The notes under the pieces: generated by a model
Told to the model about the DNA's origin: nothing
Database searches by the model: none
Seen by the model: only the letters and a program-made list of their open reading frames with translations
Source of the DNA: JAKAGE01 sp964416665
Lineage (GTDB): Bacteria; Patescibacteriota; Minisyncoccia; UBA6257; 2-01-FULL-56-20
Length of the DNA: 35,011 nucleotides
NCBI GenBank assembly: GCA_964416665.1
Contig: CAYQFA010000006.1
Coordinates: forward strand, 1-35,011
Direction: 5' to 3'
Translations under genes and position numbers: made by a program
Part shown: positions 1-8,332 of the stretch, piece after piece
Layout of the letters: each line of letters opens with the position of its first letter
How positions within the stretch are numbered: position 1 is the stretch's first letter

Positions 1-385
1 GCTTCTTGACCTTCGCGGGAACCCGCACGCCGCTCGTACGAAGCTTGGCCCGCTTCTCGCGGTAAAGAATATAGGACTTGGCGGTCTTAACGTATTCCCC
101 CAAGATAAGCTCCTTTTCGACCGTATCCTGGAGTCCCTCGACGGTCGGGACAAAATTCTTGTATTTCTTCCCGATGCGAAAAACATCGGCATATACCCGA
201 TCGGCAACCATTTCAGCCTCCTTGAGCGATCCCTCGCCGGTCGCGAGCATCGCTTTATGGACGGCGTTCACTATCTTCCCTTTATCAAATGGGACGACCG
301 TGCCATCCCGCTTCTGGATCATCGTCGCCACCTCTTCTGCCGCCGCCGTTGCTGTTGTCTTCAATCGATTTATTGTGGTTGCCAT
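1..385 (-). CDS. Ribonucleoside-triphosphate reductase, N-terminal part (ATP-cone), cut by window edge
   Basis: The reading frame starts at ATG 385 and runs off the left edge, so only about 128 residues are visible. Residues ~22-115 read as an ATP-cone domain: IQKRDGTVVPFDKGKI, then VADRVYADV, VEGLQDTVEKEL and the typical end YILYREKRAKLR. ATP-cones are allosteric nucleotide-binding domains at the N-terminus of ribonucleotide reductases; they sense ATP/dATP. The following VPAKVKK resembles the linker into the catalytic barrel of adenosylcobalamin-dependent (class II) or anaerobic reductases, but the catalytic part lies outside the window, so the class is open. NrdR also has an ATP-cone, but its zinc finger comes first and is absent here. 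The gene starts 7 nt after the pyrD stop codon, so both are probably co-transcribed as a nucleotide-synthesis pair. Confidence 0.75.
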   Translation of the reverse strand, partial: MATTINRLKTTATAAAEEVATMIQKRDGTVVPFDKGKIVNAVHKAMLATGEGSLKEAEMVADRVYADVFRIGKKYKNFVPTVEGLQDTVEKELILGEYVKTAKSYILYREKRAKLRTSGVRVPAKVKK

Positions 386-392
386 AATAGTG

Positions 393-1481
393 TTATATTT
401 TTTCTTTTCCGACCGCTTCGCCTATCGTCGCGTAACCGTCACGTTTCAGGAGTTCGACAAGTCCTTTGTTTATTTTTTTTACCGTTTGCGGTCCGCCATA
501 GATGAGTCCGGTGATTATTTGTACAAGTGATGCGCCCGCTTTTATCTTTTCGTATGCGTCTTCCGCGGTGAATATTCCTCCAAGACCGATGATGACATAT
601 TTCCCGCCGGTCTTTTGATGGAGATATCTGATCAGCTTCGTGGACAGCTCCTTCACGGGTTTTCCGGAAATTCCGCCCTCCGGGATGGCATTCAATTTTT
701 CCGGTGGTGAGGTCAGGCGCAAAAGATCACGGCGCTTTGCAAGATTGCCTATTATAAAACCGGTCACGAAAGGATAGCGGTCCACCACCTCGATGATCGC
801 ATCCATTTCCTTGGTGCTCAGATGGTTTGATATCTTGAGGAATATCGGCCCTGGCCTTTTTTCTTTGCCGATCGCGGCGAGAAGTGCATCAAGAAGGTGC
901 GGCTCCTGAAAGAGACAACCGTCCTGCGCGTTCGGGCAGGAAACGTTCAGCGTCACATAAGAAAAATAATGCGCGAGCATCCGATAGGTCGCCGCATAGT
1001 CCTCCATCGATTTTTCTCCCTTGATATCGGCGCGGTTCGTTTTCGCGATATTCAAGCCGACAGGAATATCAAAACGTAATTTCTGTAATTTCTTCTCGAT
1101 TTCATCGGCGCCAATATTTTTTAGCCCATAATAGACGATAAGCGCCTGGTCGTCCGGGAGACGGGCCAAACGTGAGCCATCATTTCCCTGATATGCATAC
1201 CGCGTGACGGCGCCAACCTCCATAAAACCGAACCCGACCGACGACATTATCTTCGTAAGACGGACATCCTTGTCAAAACCAGCGGCGAGACCGACGGGAT
1301 TCTTGAAATCAATACCGGCAACGCGCGTATGGAGCGATGGATGCTCATATTCGCAGAATATCCCAACGATCCACCGTCCCAACCAAGAGGCACCGAGCAC
1401 CTCGCCGAACCAAACGAAAAAGTTATGCGTACTTTCCGGGTCAAAGCGAAAGAAAATTGGTTTTAATATTTTCTCATACAT
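393..1481 (-). CDS. pyrD: Dihydroorotate dehydrogenase (class-2 type)
   Basis: Oxidises dihydroorotate to orotate with FMN, the fourth step of pyrimidine synthesis. The 362-residue length and the N-terminal helical extension (MYEKILKPIFFRFDPESTH) are those of class 2, the membrane-associated quinone-linked form. GLAAGFDKD (~65-72), EVGAVT (~88-93), QGN, GLNIAKT and GLGGIFTAEDAYEKI match family FMN and substrate motifs. The catalytic-base loop is N179-V-S-C182-PN; in E. coli PyrD the same loop is NISSPN with Ser175 as base. This protein therefore has a Cys at the base position, as class 1 enzymes do. It is followed after 7 nt by the ribonucleotide reductase gene. The upstream 168 nt also hold the divergent promoter of the TrmB-like gene. 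Confidence 0.92.
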   Translation of the reverse strand: MYEKILKPIFFRFDPESTHNFFVWFGEVLGASWLGRWIVGIFCEYEHPSLHTRVAGIDFKNPVGLAAGFDKDVRLTKIMSSVGFGFMEVGAVTRYAYQGNDGSRLARLPDDQALIVYYGLKNIGADEIEKKLQKLRFDIPVGLNIAKTNRADIKGEKSMEDYAATYRMLAHYFSYVTLNVSCPNAQDGCLFQEPHLLDALLAAIGKEKRPGPIFLKISNHLSTKEMDAIIEVVDRYPFVTGFIIGNLAKRRDLLRLTSPPEKLNAIPEGGISGKPVKELSTKLIRYLHQKTGGKYVIIGLGGIFTAEDAYEKIKAGASLVQIITGLIYGGPQTVKKINKGLVELLKRDGYATIGEAVGKEKI

Positions 1482-1605
1482 GGTGCTTCACTATTTTCTC
1501 GCGCATCAGGAGAAGAACAAAACCGCAAAAACAACTTCGTCCATAAAAGTCCAAAAATATTGGTTTTTAATGGATTTTTAACCTCTCCAACCGGCAACAT
1601 TTTCG

Positions 1606-1634
1606 CTGTCATTTTGAAAAAAATGTGCTACACT
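1606..1634 (+). promoter_or_regulatory. Promoter of the TrmB-like regulator gene
   Basis: Extended -10 TGC-TACACT (1626-1634) with a weak -35-like CTGTCA (1606-1611) at 17-nt spacing. Predicted transcription start is ~1641, giving a leader of about 9 nt before ATG 1650. Judged by eye only. Confidence 0.5.
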
Positions 1635-1649
1635 GAGAAAACTACTCCC

Positions 1650-2387
1650 ATGAATCTGCGCACGGCCATAGAACAGCTCGGATATTCGCCTCACGAGGTA
1701 ACGGTATACCTCGCAGCGTTGGAATTGGGCGGAAGTACCGTGACGGAAATCGCGGCGAAGGCAAAATTGCCGCGCACCACCGTCAATCTCGTGATCCATT
1801 CCCTGCAAAAACGAGGATTGATGAACGCATATCTTAAAAGACGGAGAAAAATATTGACCGCGGAGAACCCCGAGCGGCTCATGATCGCGCTCAAAGAGAA
1901 TGAAGCGTCGCTCGCGGTCGTTTTACCCGAGCTCCAATCGTTGCGGCGCGATACGAGCGCAAAATCGACCGTGCGCATCTATAACGGAGCGCAGGAAATA
2001 AAGCAGATCATGAACGATATCCTCGAATCCAAGCACCACATCTCGGCCATGCTTTCCTTGGACGACTGGACCGAGTTGTTGGGAAAACCATACCTCGAGG
2101 ATTTCATCGAGACGCGCTACCGCCATTACTTGCGCATCCGGTTGCTCGCGCCGAAATCGAAAAATGCGCTGTTGCTCAAACAGAAAGACAGTCAGGAATT
2201 GCGCGTCACGCAATTCCTTCCCGAATTGGTCACCATAGCCAACGCCAATTTTATTTACGCGAACAAAGTGGCCATCATAACGCTCAATAAGAAAAAACCG
2301 GTGGGAATCCTGATCGAAGACGAGGATATCCACCACACCATGGAAATTCTCTTTGAAAATCTCTGGCGGCAAAGCGGCGGGTCGTAA
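1650..2387 (+). CDS. TrmB-like transcriptional regulator
   Basis: A 245-residue protein starting at ATG 1650 (MNLRTAIEQLG); longer in-frame starts upstream would overlap the promoter and are rejected. Residues ~1-70 form a TrmB-type winged helix: GYSPHEVTVYLAALELGGSTVTEIAAKA, then PRTTVNLVIHSLQKRGLMN as recognition helix and wing. Residues ~105-245 resemble the TrmB effector/PLD-like domain (YNGAQEIKQIMNDIL, then hydrophobic strands ending in an aromatic helix). TrmB proteins are sugar- or metabolite-responsive regulators best known from archaea and widespread in Patescibacteria. Ligand and targets cannot be read from the sequence. The next gene starts 5 nt after the stop, so the membrane protein downstream is the best candidate partner or target. 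Confidence 0.8.
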   Translation: MNLRTAIEQLGYSPHEVTVYLAALELGGSTVTEIAAKAKLPRTTVNLVIHSLQKRGLMNAYLKRRRKILTAENPERLMIALKENEASLAVVLPELQSLRRDTSAKSTVRIYNGAQEIKQIMNDILESKHHISAMLSLDDWTELLGKPYLEDFIETRYRHYLRIRLLAPKSKNALLLKQKDSQELRVTQFLPELVTIANANFIYANKVAIITLNKKKPVGILIEDEDIHHTMEILFENLWRQSGGS

Positions 2388-2392
2388 TCGTT

Positions 2393-2971
2393 GTGATGAC
2401 CATCCATATCGTCTTCGCCGGCGTTTCTTCGATCATGAGTGTGCTTTGTTTCCTCCCCTACCTTCGGGATATCTTCCGCGGTACGACGAAACCGCATAGC
2501 TACACGTGGTTTGTCTGGGCGTTGTTACAAAGCATCGTCGCGCGAGCGATGTGGACCAGTGGCGCGGGAATCGCCATCGCGTCATCGGTCATTGGCGCTG
2601 CACTCTGCGGACTCATATTTTTGCTCTCGATCCGGCATGGCACAAAACATATAACTGCGTTCGATACCATTTGCCTTATTGGCGCGCTTGGAACAATGGC
2701 TGCCTATCTCTTTCTTCATAATGCACTCCTCTCTGTTGTTTTCGCGACGCTTACCGACCTTATCGGCACATTACCGACATTAAGAAAGGCATATCTGGAG
2801 CCGCACACCGAAACCGCTTCTACCCATTTGTTAAGTAGCGGCGCGGGTGTATGCGCGCTTTTAGCGCTCGCGACATTCAGTATCACCACCATGCTCTATG
2901 TTTCCGCAACTACAGTATTGGACCTTATCTGCGGCGTAATCGTTGTAACGCGAGGGAAGGTCGTAAAATAA
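2393..2971 (+). CDS. Small polytopic membrane protein, PQ-loop/SemiSWEET-like repeats
   Basis: About 192 residues with roughly six hydrophobic segments. Two related stretches are visible: FLPYLRDIFRGTTKPHSYTW near residue 20, and DLIGTLPTLRKAYLEPHTET near residue 122. Both show a membrane helix with P-x-LR, a short basic loop and then P-H-[ST], which is how PQ-loop/SWEET-type transporter repeats look. Function is not known; small-solute transport is a guess. The start is GTG 2393 or the adjacent ATG 2396. It sits 5 nt behind the TrmB-like gene, so they are probably one operon. Confidence 0.6.
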   Translation: MMTIHIVFAGVSSIMSVLCFLPYLRDIFRGTTKPHSYTWFVWALLQSIVARAMWTSGAGIAIASSVIGAALCGLIFLLSIRHGTKHITAFDTICLIGALGTMAAYLFLHNALLSVVFATLTDLIGTLPTLRKAYLEPHTETASTHLLSSGAGVCALLALATFSITTMLYVSATTVLDLICGVIVVTRGKVVK

Positions 2972-2981
2972 AATCACGATT

Positions 2982-2990
2982 TGTTATAAT
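2982..2990 (+). promoter_or_regulatory. Extended -10 promoter for 74-aa membrane protein
   Basis: Perfect TGT-TATAAT ending 6 nt before ATG 2997. The expected transcription start coincides with the start codon, so the mRNA is probably leaderless. There is no Shine-Dalgarno sequence. Confidence 0.65.
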
Positions 2991-2996
2991 GGACTT

Positions 2997-3221
2997 ATGA
3001 ATAAAAAACTACAGGTTTGGGGTGGTGCGGTGCTCGGTATTGTTTTTGTCGCCCTCGCAGTCGTCTATTGGACGACACCCGCCGGCTCATTGCCGACGTT
3101 CTTTCCTGGCTATGCTGCCGGGTCGGTAGTGGTGCATTTCAAACACGGCCTCGCGTCGATCATCCTTGGAGCAGCGTGTCTTATCTTCGCCTGGTTCGGC
3201 ACCGCAAAAAAAATTTCTTAG
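2997..3221 (+). CDS. Small two-TM membrane protein of unknown function
   Basis: 74 residues. An N-terminal helix (~6-26, GGAVLGIVFVALAVVYW) is followed by a short loop rich in Pro, Gly and aromatics (TTPAGSLPTFFPGY) and a second helix (~50-67, GLASIILGAACLIFAWF) ending in a basic tail. No enzymatic motif is visible. The gene is preceded by a perfect extended -10 box and is convergent with uppP; the two stop codons overlap by four bases (3218-3221). That compact arrangement and the promoter support a real gene. Confidence 0.7.
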   Translation: MNKKLQVWGGAVLGIVFVALAVVYWTTPAGSLPTFFPGYAAGSVVVHFKHGLASIILGAACLIFAWFGTAKKIS

Positions 3222-4075
3222 AAAATAAAGAGTGCGGCGGTGAACAGCCCCACGACACAGCAGTAGACCCCGAACGGCCACAGCTTGTTGGTCTCGAAAT
3301 ATTTCAATAAGAATTTTACGGAAGCATACGCAACGACCGCGGCCGAGAGTGCGCCCGCCAATAAAGCGCCGATGCTAAAAGTTGCACTCTGCTCCACCAT
3401 AAGTTCAGGCAGTTTGAGAAGCGCCGCAGCGGCGATGATGGGGGTCGCGAGCAGAAACGAGAACCGCGCCGCATCCTCGTAAGAAAGATCGGACAAAAGG
3501 CCGCCGGTGATCGTCGCGCCGGTGCGCGAGAATCCCGGAATGAGCGCCAAGCACTGCAATACGCCGATCTTCACCGACTGCCACCACGTGAGCGCTGCGA
3601 TGCGCTCGTCGCTCTGCGCGTCGGAACCTTTCTTCAAGCGCCGCCGGCGCAAGGCATCGGCGCCGATAAGCATGATGCCGTTCAAAACAAGGAACCACGC
3701 GACATAGTGCGGCGCTGCGAATAAATTTTTGAGGGTGTCCTCGAAGAGTAATCCCAAGATCCCCGCAGGAACACTGCCTACCACCAAGAGCCAACCAAGC
3801 TTGCCGTAAGGATTCTTCGTGTCAACGACGCGATCCCGGAGTGAACGGCCCATGCCCAGAAATATTTTTTTCCAATCCTTCCAAAAGATACCAAAAAAAA
3901 CAAGCGCCGTTGCCGCATGGGTGGCAACGAGGAAAATCAGGAAGAAAGGATCGTTTTGGTTGATATGCCATCCGAGCAGGGATGGAAAGATCACGCTATG
4001 TCCCAGACTTGAGACCGGAAACGGTTCAGTGAGCCCTTGGAGCGCGCCAAGAATGATAGCTTGAAGATAGGTCAC
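3218..4075 (-). CDS. uppP: Undecaprenyl-diphosphatase (BacA/UppP family)
   Basis: Dephosphorylates undecaprenyl diphosphate to recycle the lipid carrier of peptidoglycan synthesis in the cytoplasmic membrane. The 285 residues hold the two family signatures: GLTEPFPVSSLGH (~14-26; the consensus has FLPVSSTGH) and PGFSRTGATITGG (~186-198) with the essential Arg. Several membrane helices and SVPAGILGLLFED in the middle also fit. The start is GTG 4075; an extended -10 box ends 6 nt upstream, so the message looks leaderless with a GTG start. Another polyprenyl-phosphate-type phosphatase (PAP2) is encoded at 12698-13243. Confidence 0.92.
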   Translation of the reverse strand: MTYLQAIILGALQGLTEPFPVSSLGHSVIFPSLLGWHINQNDPFFLIFLVATHAATALVFFGIFWKDWKKIFLGMGRSLRDRVVDTKNPYGKLGWLLVVGSVPAGILGLLFEDTLKNLFAAPHYVAWFLVLNGIMLIGADALRRRRLKKGSDAQSDERIAALTWWQSVKIGVLQCLALIPGFSRTGATITGGLLSDLSYEDAARFSFLLATPIIAAAALLKLPELMVEQSATFSIGALLAGALSAAVVAYASVKFLLKYFETNKLWPFGVYCCVVGLFTAALFIF

Positions 4076-4081
4076 GTTCCC

Positions 4082-4090
4082 AGTATATCA
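4082..4090 (-). promoter_or_regulatory. Extended -10 promoter of uppP
   Basis: On the minus strand, TGA-TATACT ends 6 nt before GTG 4075. This is the same near-zero leader arrangement seen at other genes of the window. Confidence 0.55.
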
Positions 4091-4151
4091 TGCCCAAAAG
4101 ACGGAAAAGAAGTCGGGCGATATTTCCACTATCATTTTTCATCCACTATAC

Positions 4152-4160
4152 TGATATACT
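4152..4160 (+). promoter_or_regulatory. Extended -10 promoter of the dus gene
   Basis: TGA-TATACT ends 13 nt before ATG 4174; a second TATACT overlaps just upstream (4147-4152). This supports 4174 as the start rather than the in-frame codon at 4090. Confidence 0.5.
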
Positions 4161-4173
4161 GGATATCACGATC

Positions 4174-5166
4174 ATGGCTAAAAACTTTTGGAAGGGCCTT
4201 AAAAGACCCATTATGACGATCGCGCCGATGGCCAACGTCACCGACGAAGCTTTCCGACACACGATCGCTTTGTGCGGCGCACCGGATGTCTTTTGGACCG
4301 AGTTCGTTTCGGTCGAAGGATTGCTGTCCCGCGGTAAAGAGCGACTCCTCCCCGACCTTTGGTTCGGCGATAACGAGCGACCGATTGTCGCCCAGATATT
4401 CGGCGCAAAGCCGGAACAATTCGAAGAGGCGGCCGGAATCGTCCGCGAGCTTGGATTCGACGGCATCGATATCAATATGGGTTGTCCGGACCGGGCGGTG
4501 GAAAAACAAGGCGCCGGAGCGATGCTGATGAAAAACCCTAAGCTTGCCCGACTTATTATTCAGGCAACAAAACGCGGTGCAGGCAGCCTCCCGGTGTCCG
4601 TAAAGACGCGTATCGGCTACACGAAAAGCCAAATCGATGAATGGATCCCCGCGCTCCTTGAGGAGGATCTTGCCGCGCTTACGGTCCACTTGCGCACGCG
4701 CAAGGAAATGTCGCTGGTTCCCGCGCATTGGGAACTCGCGCCGAAGATCACAGCCCTAAGGGATTGTTATTCACCCAATACTGTTCTGCTCGGCAACGGG
4801 GATGTCTCATCGCTTGAAGATGCCAAAGATCGCGTCGCAGCTGCCGGCTTTGATGGCGCAATGGTTGGAAGAGGCATTTTCGGCAATCCATGGTTCTTTT
4901 CCGGAAAAACTCCCACCCTTCATAAACGCCTTGAACGCATGGTACAGCATACGCAGTTATTCGAGCGGCTTTATAAAAGCAATGTTTCCAAGAAAGAAGG
5001 TGCGCTCAAAAATTTTGACGTCATGAAAAAACACTTCAAAGCATATTGCTCCGGTTTTGATGGCGCGAAAGAATTGCGCATCCGCCTCATGGATGCTGAA
5101 AACGCCGCCGAGGTGAAAGCGGTCACCGCAGCGTTCTTCGATGATATCAAAAAACGTATTAAATAA
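4174..5166 (+). CDS. dus: tRNA-dihydrouridine synthase
   Basis: Reduces uridine to dihydrouridine in the tRNA D-loop using FMN and NADPH. The 330 residues carry the Dus landmarks in order: IAPMANVTDEAFR (~15-27, FMN binding), ERPIVAQIFGAKPEQFEEAA, then FDGIDINMGCPDRAVEKQGAGAML (~96-119) with the catalytic Cys, VSVKTRIGY, LTVHLRTR, GNGDV and GAMVGRGIFGNPWFF. The start at 4174 (MAKNFWKGLKRPIMT) follows a promoter box; the extra 28 residues of the longer frame would be translated promoter DNA. The EEP-family gene starts 11 nt downstream. Confidence 0.92.
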   Translation: MAKNFWKGLKRPIMTIAPMANVTDEAFRHTIALCGAPDVFWTEFVSVEGLLSRGKERLLPDLWFGDNERPIVAQIFGAKPEQFEEAAGIVRELGFDGIDINMGCPDRAVEKQGAGAMLMKNPKLARLIIQATKRGAGSLPVSVKTRIGYTKSQIDEWIPALLEEDLAALTVHLRTRKEMSLVPAHWELAPKITALRDCYSPNTVLLGNGDVSSLEDAKDRVAAAGFDGAMVGRGIFGNPWFFSGKTPTLHKRLERMVQHTQLFERLYKSNVSKKEGALKNFDVMKKHFKAYCSGFDGAKELRIRLMDAENAAEVKAVTAAFFDDIKKRIK

Positions 5167-5177
5167 TTATAAAAATC

Positions 5178-5936
5178 ATGAAGCTCATTTCACTCAACGT
5201 TGAAGGTTCCAAGCATTGGACGCTCATCGACCCGTTTCTCAATTCCCAACAAGCGGATGTTGTTTGTCTGCAAGAGGTTCTCGAGGAAGATGCCGCAAGA
5301 CTCGCCGACATGTTGAATATGCGTTCGGTATTCGCACCGATGTTCCTTCGGCCCAATGAGGGATCTCCGGTGTACGAGAAGATGGGAATAGCGATGCTCT
5401 CGCGCTCCTCTATGGAAAATATTATGGTCCAAAATTATCATCTGCCGGACCAAGAACTCCCTAAAAAAGATGATACCGATGAATACACTGCCGATAAAAC
5501 GATCCGCCGATCACTTCTCTCTGCGAATATAAATTACGATGGCAAGCTCTTCACCGTCGCCACCACCCATTTCACATGGACGCCCGATGGGCTCCCGAAA
5601 GACTATCAATATGCCGCCGCCGAAAAATTATTGGAGGCGCTCAAGGAACTTCCCGAAGTGATCCTTTGCGGCGACTTCAACGTGCCGCGCGGCGTGAACG
5701 ATATTTACGAGCGCTTCGCAAAGAAATATCACGATGCCATTCCCGCCACTTATGCTTCAAGTCTGGATTTGGCTTTGCACCGAGCAGGCAAAAATCCCGT
5801 CGCAGCAGAAAGACTCGCAGGATATATGGTGGATTATCTCTTCCTCTCGAAGGGTTATCGGGCCGAAAACGTACGGCTTGAATCGGGGGTCAGCGACCAT
5901 TGCGCCATAGTCGCAACCGTAGATATCGCTTTATAG
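5178..5936 (+). CDS. Endonuclease/exonuclease/phosphatase (EEP) family protein
   Basis: 252 residues with the EEP-superfamily active-site set: N7-V-E at the start, CLQE (~31-34) for the metal-binding Glu, TTHFTW in the middle, CGDFNVPRG (~160-168) with the Asp/Asn pair, and GVSDHCAIVA (~239-248) with the catalytic His. The superfamily includes AP endonucleases, DNase I-like nucleases, sphingomyelinases and inositol phosphatases, and the substrate cannot be told from these motifs. There is no signal peptide, so it is presumably cytoplasmic. Probably co-transcribed with dus (11-nt gap). Confidence 0.85.
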   Translation: MKLISLNVEGSKHWTLIDPFLNSQQADVVCLQEVLEEDAARLADMLNMRSVFAPMFLRPNEGSPVYEKMGIAMLSRSSMENIMVQNYHLPDQELPKKDDTDEYTADKTIRRSLLSANINYDGKLFTVATTHFTWTPDGLPKDYQYAAAEKLLEALKELPEVILCGDFNVPRGVNDIYERFAKKYHDAIPATYASSLDLALHRAGKNPVAAERLAGYMVDYLFLSKGYRAENVRLESGVSDHCAIVATVDIAL

Positions 5937-5960
5937 GACGCGGAAAGATAAAGAAAGGGC

Positions 5961-5989
5961 TCGCCAGACGTTTGATGTGAGGCTATACT
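5961..5989 (+). promoter_or_regulatory. Possible promoter of the two-component/terpenoid operon
   Basis: TATACT at 5984-5989 with a poor -35 (TCGCCA, 5961-5966) at 17-nt spacing. It lies 19 nt before the response regulator start. Confidence 0.35.
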
Positions 5990-6008
5990 TATATCAAATT
6001 TCTGCGCT

Positions 6009-6677
6009 ATGAGAATCCTCGTGGTCGAAGATCAGCACGACGCAGCGCAAACGCTCAAAACAAAACTTGAGGCGGAATGTTATGCTGTCGACGTCGAACA
6101 TGACGGAGAACGCGCTTTCTACCGCGCCCGGACCAACGACTACGACCTGATCCTTCTCGACAATATCCTTCCGGGGAAAGGAGGCCCTGAGATCTGCAGC
6201 GGCCTTAGGGAATATAAAATGAACACACCAATCCTTATTTTGAGCGTGCAATCGGATATCCAGGAAAAGGTCAAATTGCTGAACTGTGGCGCGGACGATT
6301 ACCTTGCAAAACCGTTCTCCTTTACTGAACTCTCCGCGCGCGTAAAAGCACTTCTGCGCCGGCCGCATATTATTGAAGGGAAACAACTCTGTGTCGACGA
6401 CCTTATTTTGAACCGGGAAACCTATTCGGCATTGCGGGACGGCAGAACTATCCGCCTTACGCCAAAAGAATTTTCTCTGCTCGAGTATTTGATAAAAAAC
6501 AGAGGGAAGGTGGTGTCGCGAAGAATGATCCTTGAGCATGTTTGGGACGATGCCGCCGACCCATTCTCGAACAGTATTGAGACCCATATCACGAATTTGC
6601 GAAAGAAGATCGACCGTGATCATAAAATAAAACTCATCCACACCGTCCACGGCCAGGGCTATAAAATAGGCGGATGA
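6009..6677 (+). CDS. OmpR/PhoB-family response regulator
   Basis: 222 residues. Residues 1-115 are a receiver domain with the acidic pair E7/D8, phospho-acceptor D51 (DLILLDNILPGKGG), S79 and K101 (YLAKPFSFTEL). Residues ~125-222 are a winged-helix DNA-binding domain: LTPKEFSLLEYLIKNRGKVV, then SIETHITNLRKKID and VHGQGYKIGG. All residues needed for phosphorylation are present. The likely partner is the histidine kinase 212 nt downstream. The terpenoid-synthase-like gene behind the kinase is a plausible co-transcribed member or target, but no binding site was identified. Confidence 0.93.
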   Translation: MRILVVEDQHDAAQTLKTKLEAECYAVDVEHDGERAFYRARTNDYDLILLDNILPGKGGPEICSGLREYKMNTPILILSVQSDIQEKVKLLNCGADDYLAKPFSFTELSARVKALLRRPHIIEGKQLCVDDLILNRETYSALRDGRTIRLTPKEFSLLEYLIKNRGKVVSRRMILEHVWDDAADPFSNSIETHITNLRKKIDRDHKIKLIHTVHGQGYKIGG

Positions 6678-6877
6678 TCGTCGTTCTTTCTTTAATCTTT
6701 TCTTTAGGCCCAATCGTTCATAATGGACGAAAGGCCGAACCAAAAAAATTGACAATATTGACCATTTGCAGCATGAAAGAAATCATAGAAAAAATTTTGA
6801 CAGAAAGGGCGACGAGAAACAGCAAGGCGATAGTTGCTATCGCCGCTAACCAGGAAGAGTTCGACACCTGGAATTAA
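6674..6877 (+). CDS. Doubtful short ORF between response regulator and kinase
   Basis: A 67-codon frame overlapping the response regulator stop by four bases (ATGA) and ending 12 nt before the kinase. A second in-frame Met at 6773 (MKEIIEKILTERATRNSK) would give 34 residues. No family is recognised and there is no clear ribosome-binding site. TTGACA-like hexamers at 6749 and 6797 lack matching -10 boxes. It may be untranslated spacer; otherwise this stretch holds nothing recognisable. Confidence 0.2.
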   Translation: MIVVLSLIFSLGPIVHNGRKAEPKKLTILTICSMKEIIEKILTERATRNSKAIVAIAANQEEFDTWN

Positions 6878-6889
6878 TTTGATCGACCT

Positions 6890-8320
6890 ATGAACGCGCC
6901 GGACCCTCATCTGACCTGTTTCAACGCCGCAAAGAAGAACATCCATCTCCTCTACGAAAAATTCATCAAGCCGCGCGCGACCGACGAAGACAGTGCGCGG
7001 AGGGAATATATTTTGAACGTCATACTGATCGGCTCGATAATGATGTTGGCAGCCCTCGATGTGAGTGTTCTTTATTATTCCCTCCGTATGGGATCGAGCT
7101 ACGACGGCGTCCCGTTTGCGATCTTTTCGATCATCCCTATATTCTTCGTTCTGCTTTACCTGCTCTCCCGCAAGGGAAGCTTCGTCGCCTCATCGTATCT
7201 CCTTGTTGGAACATACTTCGCAAGCAACAGCTTTGCGGCGTATTACTGGAGCGTGCGACTGCCAACCGTTCTTATCGGCTACGTCATCATCATTCTCATC
7301 TCGAGCATCCTGGTCGACACACGTTTTGGGTTTTTTATGACCGGACTCATCGCGCTCTTTGTGATTCCAATAGGTTACGCACAGTGCAATCACCTTATCC
7401 CAATCCGGCCCCAAACCAACACAAATAGCAGCGGGAGTATCGTTTTTGCCATCCTCTTTTTTCTCATTATGGTCCTCTCGTGGCTATCGAACCGGGAGAT
7501 CGAAAAGTCGCTTTTCCGCGCGCGGAAGTCGGAGCGCGAATTGAAACGTGAGCGTGATAATTTGGAGATCACCGTAGAAGAGCGTACCCAGGAGCTGCGT
7601 AAAACACAATTCGAAAAGATCGAACAGATCTACCGTTTCGCGGAATTCGGGCAACTCGCATCGGGTATCTTCCACGATATTCTGAATTTATTGAACGCGA
7701 TCTCACTTCGCGCCGAAGACAACCCCAAAGAGAAATATCCTCTCGCCGAAGCGTTCGGGACGGCAAAACTCATCGAGGGTCTTATCCAAGCCATCCGCAA
7801 GCAGCTGGACCATCACGAGTCATATGAATTATTTTCCCTCGTGGAAAGTATCAACCAAGCGATACAACTGGTTGCCTATAAGGCCAACAAGGGGAAAGTA
7901 CGGATCATCTTTCACCATGATCGCAACGCCATCCCCTTTTACTTCGGGAACCCATTCAAGTTTCATCAGGTCATAATAAACACATTGATCAACGCTATCG
8001 AGTGCTATGACGGCCTCCCAGAGAACGATCAACGCAAGCGAGTGGCCATCATTCACCTTGAAGAGGGTGGAGGCGTGATAACGGTTCGTGTAGAGGATCG
8101 TGGATGTGGGATTTCCGCCGAAATCCAAGAAAAGATATTCGAACCGTTCTTTTCCACAAAAAGCGGGGCGAGAGGAAGCGGCATCGGTCTCGCGACCGTC
8201 AAGAAAATAGTCGAGGAAGATATGCACGGGACCATCGCGCTTTCCACGCAGGAAGGAAAACGATCGATCTTTACCATCGCCTTTCCTGTCAGAATGGCAC
8301 CTCCTCCGGATAATAAATAA
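6890..8320 (+). CDS. Membrane sensor histidine kinase
   Basis: 476 residues. Residues ~40-200 hold about six transmembrane helices with short loops, a sensor region resembling 6TM-type kinases with no large extracellular domain. A coiled coil (~205-240, rich in E/R/K) leads to the dimerisation helix FAEFGQLASGIFHDILNLLNA with phospho-acceptor H262. The ATPase part has the N box (HQVIINTLINAIECYD, ~360), G1 (VEDRGCGIS, ~402), F box (FEPFFSTK, ~418) and G2 (GSGIGLATVKKIVEED, ~430). It is complete and likely active. It pairs with the upstream response regulator; the terpenoid-synthase-like gene starts 12 nt downstream. Confidence 0.92.
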   Translation: MNAPDPHLTCFNAAKKNIHLLYEKFIKPRATDEDSARREYILNVILIGSIMMLAALDVSVLYYSLRMGSSYDGVPFAIFSIIPIFFVLLYLLSRKGSFVASSYLLVGTYFASNSFAAYYWSVRLPTVLIGYVIIILISSILVDTRFGFFMTGLIALFVIPIGYAQCNHLIPIRPQTNTNSSGSIVFAILFFLIMVLSWLSNREIEKSLFRARKSERELKRERDNLEITVEERTQELRKTQFEKIEQIYRFAEFGQLASGIFHDILNLLNAISLRAEDNPKEKYPLAEAFGTAKLIEGLIQAIRKQLDHHESYELFSLVESINQAIQLVAYKANKGKVRIIFHHDRNAIPFYFGNPFKFHQVIINTLINAIECYDGLPENDQRKRVAIIHLEEGGGVITVRVEDRGCGISAEIQEKIFEPFFSTKSGARGSGIGLATVKKIVEEDMHGTIALSTQEGKRSIFTIAFPVRMAPPPDNK

Positions 8321-8332
8321 TCATCTTAAAAT

